A stretch of 6,914 nucleotides of DNA from CAZWRV01 sp964636325. GTDB taxonomy: Bacteria; Verrucomicrobiota; Lentisphaeria; Victivallales; GWF2-50-93. Where the stretch lies: positions 1 through 6,914 of the forward strand of contig CAZWRV010000163.1 of the NCBI GenBank assembly GCA_964636325.1. Reading direction: 5' to 3'. This document shows, one piece after another, positions 6,654 through 6,914 of the stretch (position 1 is the stretch's first letter; each line of letters starts with the position of its first letter). Under the pieces are notes generated by a model. It saw only the letters and a list, made by a program, of their open reading frames with translations, did no database searches and had not been told where the DNA came from. Position numbers and translations under genes: made by a program.

Positions 6654-6711
6654 AAAGTGGCGTAGACATTCTTGTCTGCGGCATCGCAGGTAGGAATACC
6701 TGCGCTACTTT
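6654..6711. repeat. 58-bp palindrome made of two mini-hairpins
   Basis: Two 27-bp arms (6654-6680 and 6685-6711) are inverted copies of each other at 20 of 27 positions around a GCAT centre, and all seven differences are transitions. Each arm also folds by itself: GTAGACA/TGTCTGC (6662-6668 with 6673-6679, one G-T pair) and GCAGGTA/TACCTGC (6686-6692 with 6697-6703, perfect). The structure resembles paired REP-type elements. It lies upstream of the radical SAM gene. No transposase of the REP-associated type is present in the window. Confidence 0.85.
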
Positions 6712-6712
6712 A

Positions 6713-6772
6713 AGTTTCACCCCGACAAAACTGGCGGATTTCCCCGCCAGAGCGGCACTCTCCTGAAGCTCG
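6713..6772 (+). repeat. 60-bp dispersed repeat, right copy
   Basis: It is 58/60 identical to bases 1-60 in the same orientation, including the CTGGCGG-ATTTCC-CCGCCAG hairpin (6731-6750). The two copies diverge completely after the last base of the unit, so the right boundary is sharp. It starts 2 bp after the 58-bp palindrome and runs straight into the GACAAAG block. Confidence 0.92.
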
Positions 6773-6817
6773 CCCATCTTTGTCGCGAACTTTGTCATTA
6801 TCTTTGTCGTCTTCCGG
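6763..6817 (+). repeat. Second copy of the triple GACAAAG element
   Basis: On the plus strand it reads CTGAAGCTCGCC (6763-6774), then CTTTGTC at 6778-6784, 6790-6796 and 6802-6808 (12-bp spacing), then CTTCCGG (6811-6817). This is the same order as the element at the murE 3' end, with small length changes between the parts. Its first 10 bases are also the end of the 60-bp repeat, so the two elements are joined or overlap here. Confidence 0.75.
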
Positions 6818-6819
6818 AG

Positions 6820-6859
6820 GGTTGAGCCAAGCTCAACCGCGGCGGAGCACGGCTCCGCC
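6820..6859. repeat. Two tandem perfect hairpins
   Basis: GGTTGAGC-CAA-GCTCAACC (6820-6838) is followed two bases later by GGCGGAGC-ACG-GCTCCGCC (6841-6859). Both have 8-bp perfect stems and 3-nt loops. No T-run follows on either strand, so they look like structured repeats rather than standard intrinsic terminators. Confidence 0.8.
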
Positions 6860-6871
6860 CGCCCTCCATCG

Positions 6872-6914
6872 AGTTTCTGATCGACAGAAGTGCGAATCTC
6901 GCAGATGGTCACTC
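6872..6914 (+). repeat. Diverged third copy of the 60-bp repeat (cut by window end)
   Basis: AGTTTC, a 4-base variable segment, then CGACAGAA match the opening of the 60-bp unit. A hairpin follows at the same place but with different bases and length (TGCGA-ATC-TCGCA, 6891-6903), and then GTCACTC, matching GGCACTC of the main copies. The order of parts is kept while the hairpin sequence is replaced. The window ends inside the unit. Confidence 0.5.

Noticed and set aside
5652..6665. 337-residue plus-strand ORF opposite the radical SAM gene
   Set aside because: The minus strand has the intact cysteine motifs and family signature; the opposite ORF is an antisense shadow favoured by high GC.
1..6772. 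The end repeats as proof of a circular molecule or contig overlap
   Set aside because: The copies differ at two positions, diverge sharply after 60 bp, and the right copy is followed by 142 bp of other sequence, so this is a dispersed repeat and not terminal redundancy.
6652..6912. 86-residue minus-strand ORF at the right end
   Set aside because: It is made wholly of the palindrome, the 60-bp repeat, the GACAAAG array and the hairpins, and has no protein-like features; it is open by virtue of repeat periodicity (12 bp = 4 codons).
1..6914. Insertion sequence or composite transposon bounded by the 60-bp repeats
   Set aside because: There is no transposase or recombinase gene, the repeats have no recognised IS termini, and the enclosed genes are ordinary housekeeping or accessory chromosomal genes.

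Overview
The window reads as chromosomal DNA from a GC-rich, Gram-negative-type (diderm) bacterium. It carries a meso-diaminopimelate-type MurE, a lipid-linked sugar flippase of the Wzx/MOP type, the cobamide enzyme CobT and an oxygen-sensitive radical SAM protein, which together suggest an anaerobic or microaerobic heterotroph. The paired mini-hairpin repeats remind me of intergenic repeats in uncultured PVC-group genomes (for example Lentisphaerota), but that is memory, not a search result, so I give no firm taxon.

Layout from left to right: a 60-bp repeat (1-60); a two-hairpin unit (83-158); a flippase on the minus strand (158-1699); a 276-bp divergent intergenic region with nested inverted repeats, a possible 29-codon ORF and a degenerate repeat copy; a metallo-beta-lactamase-fold hydrolase on the plus strand (1976-2863); a convergent intergenic region built of 20-bp and 12-bp repeats (2879-2972); murE on the minus strand (2969-4456); a heptamer array (4464-4512); cobT on the minus strand (4561-5631); a 101-bp gap with no recognised signal; a radical SAM / PflX-like gene on the minus strand (5733-6629); and a repeat mosaic filling the right end (6640-6914). 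I found no rRNA, tRNA, CRISPR array, transposase or riboswitch.

The five proteins do not form a pathway. MurE belongs to peptidoglycan synthesis, CobT to the lower-ligand branch of cobamide synthesis, the flippase to envelope polysaccharide export, and the hydrolase and radical SAM protein have unknown substrates. radical SAM, cobT and murE lie on one strand with gaps of about 100 bp, so co-transcription is possible but the spacing is not that of a tight operon.

The most interesting content is between the genes. Several families of short structured repeats sit at gene edges. The 60-bp repeat recurs at 6713-6772 (58/60 identical) and in a diverged form at 6872-6914. A triple GACAAAG element at exact 12-bp spacing occurs at two sites. 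The conserved CTGAARCTCGCC block of that element contains the murE stop codon at one site. A related copy at 6640-6651 adjoins and supplies part of the ribosome binding site of the radical SAM gene. I see no new multi-gene system here; the undescribed element, if any, is this modular intergenic repeat family.
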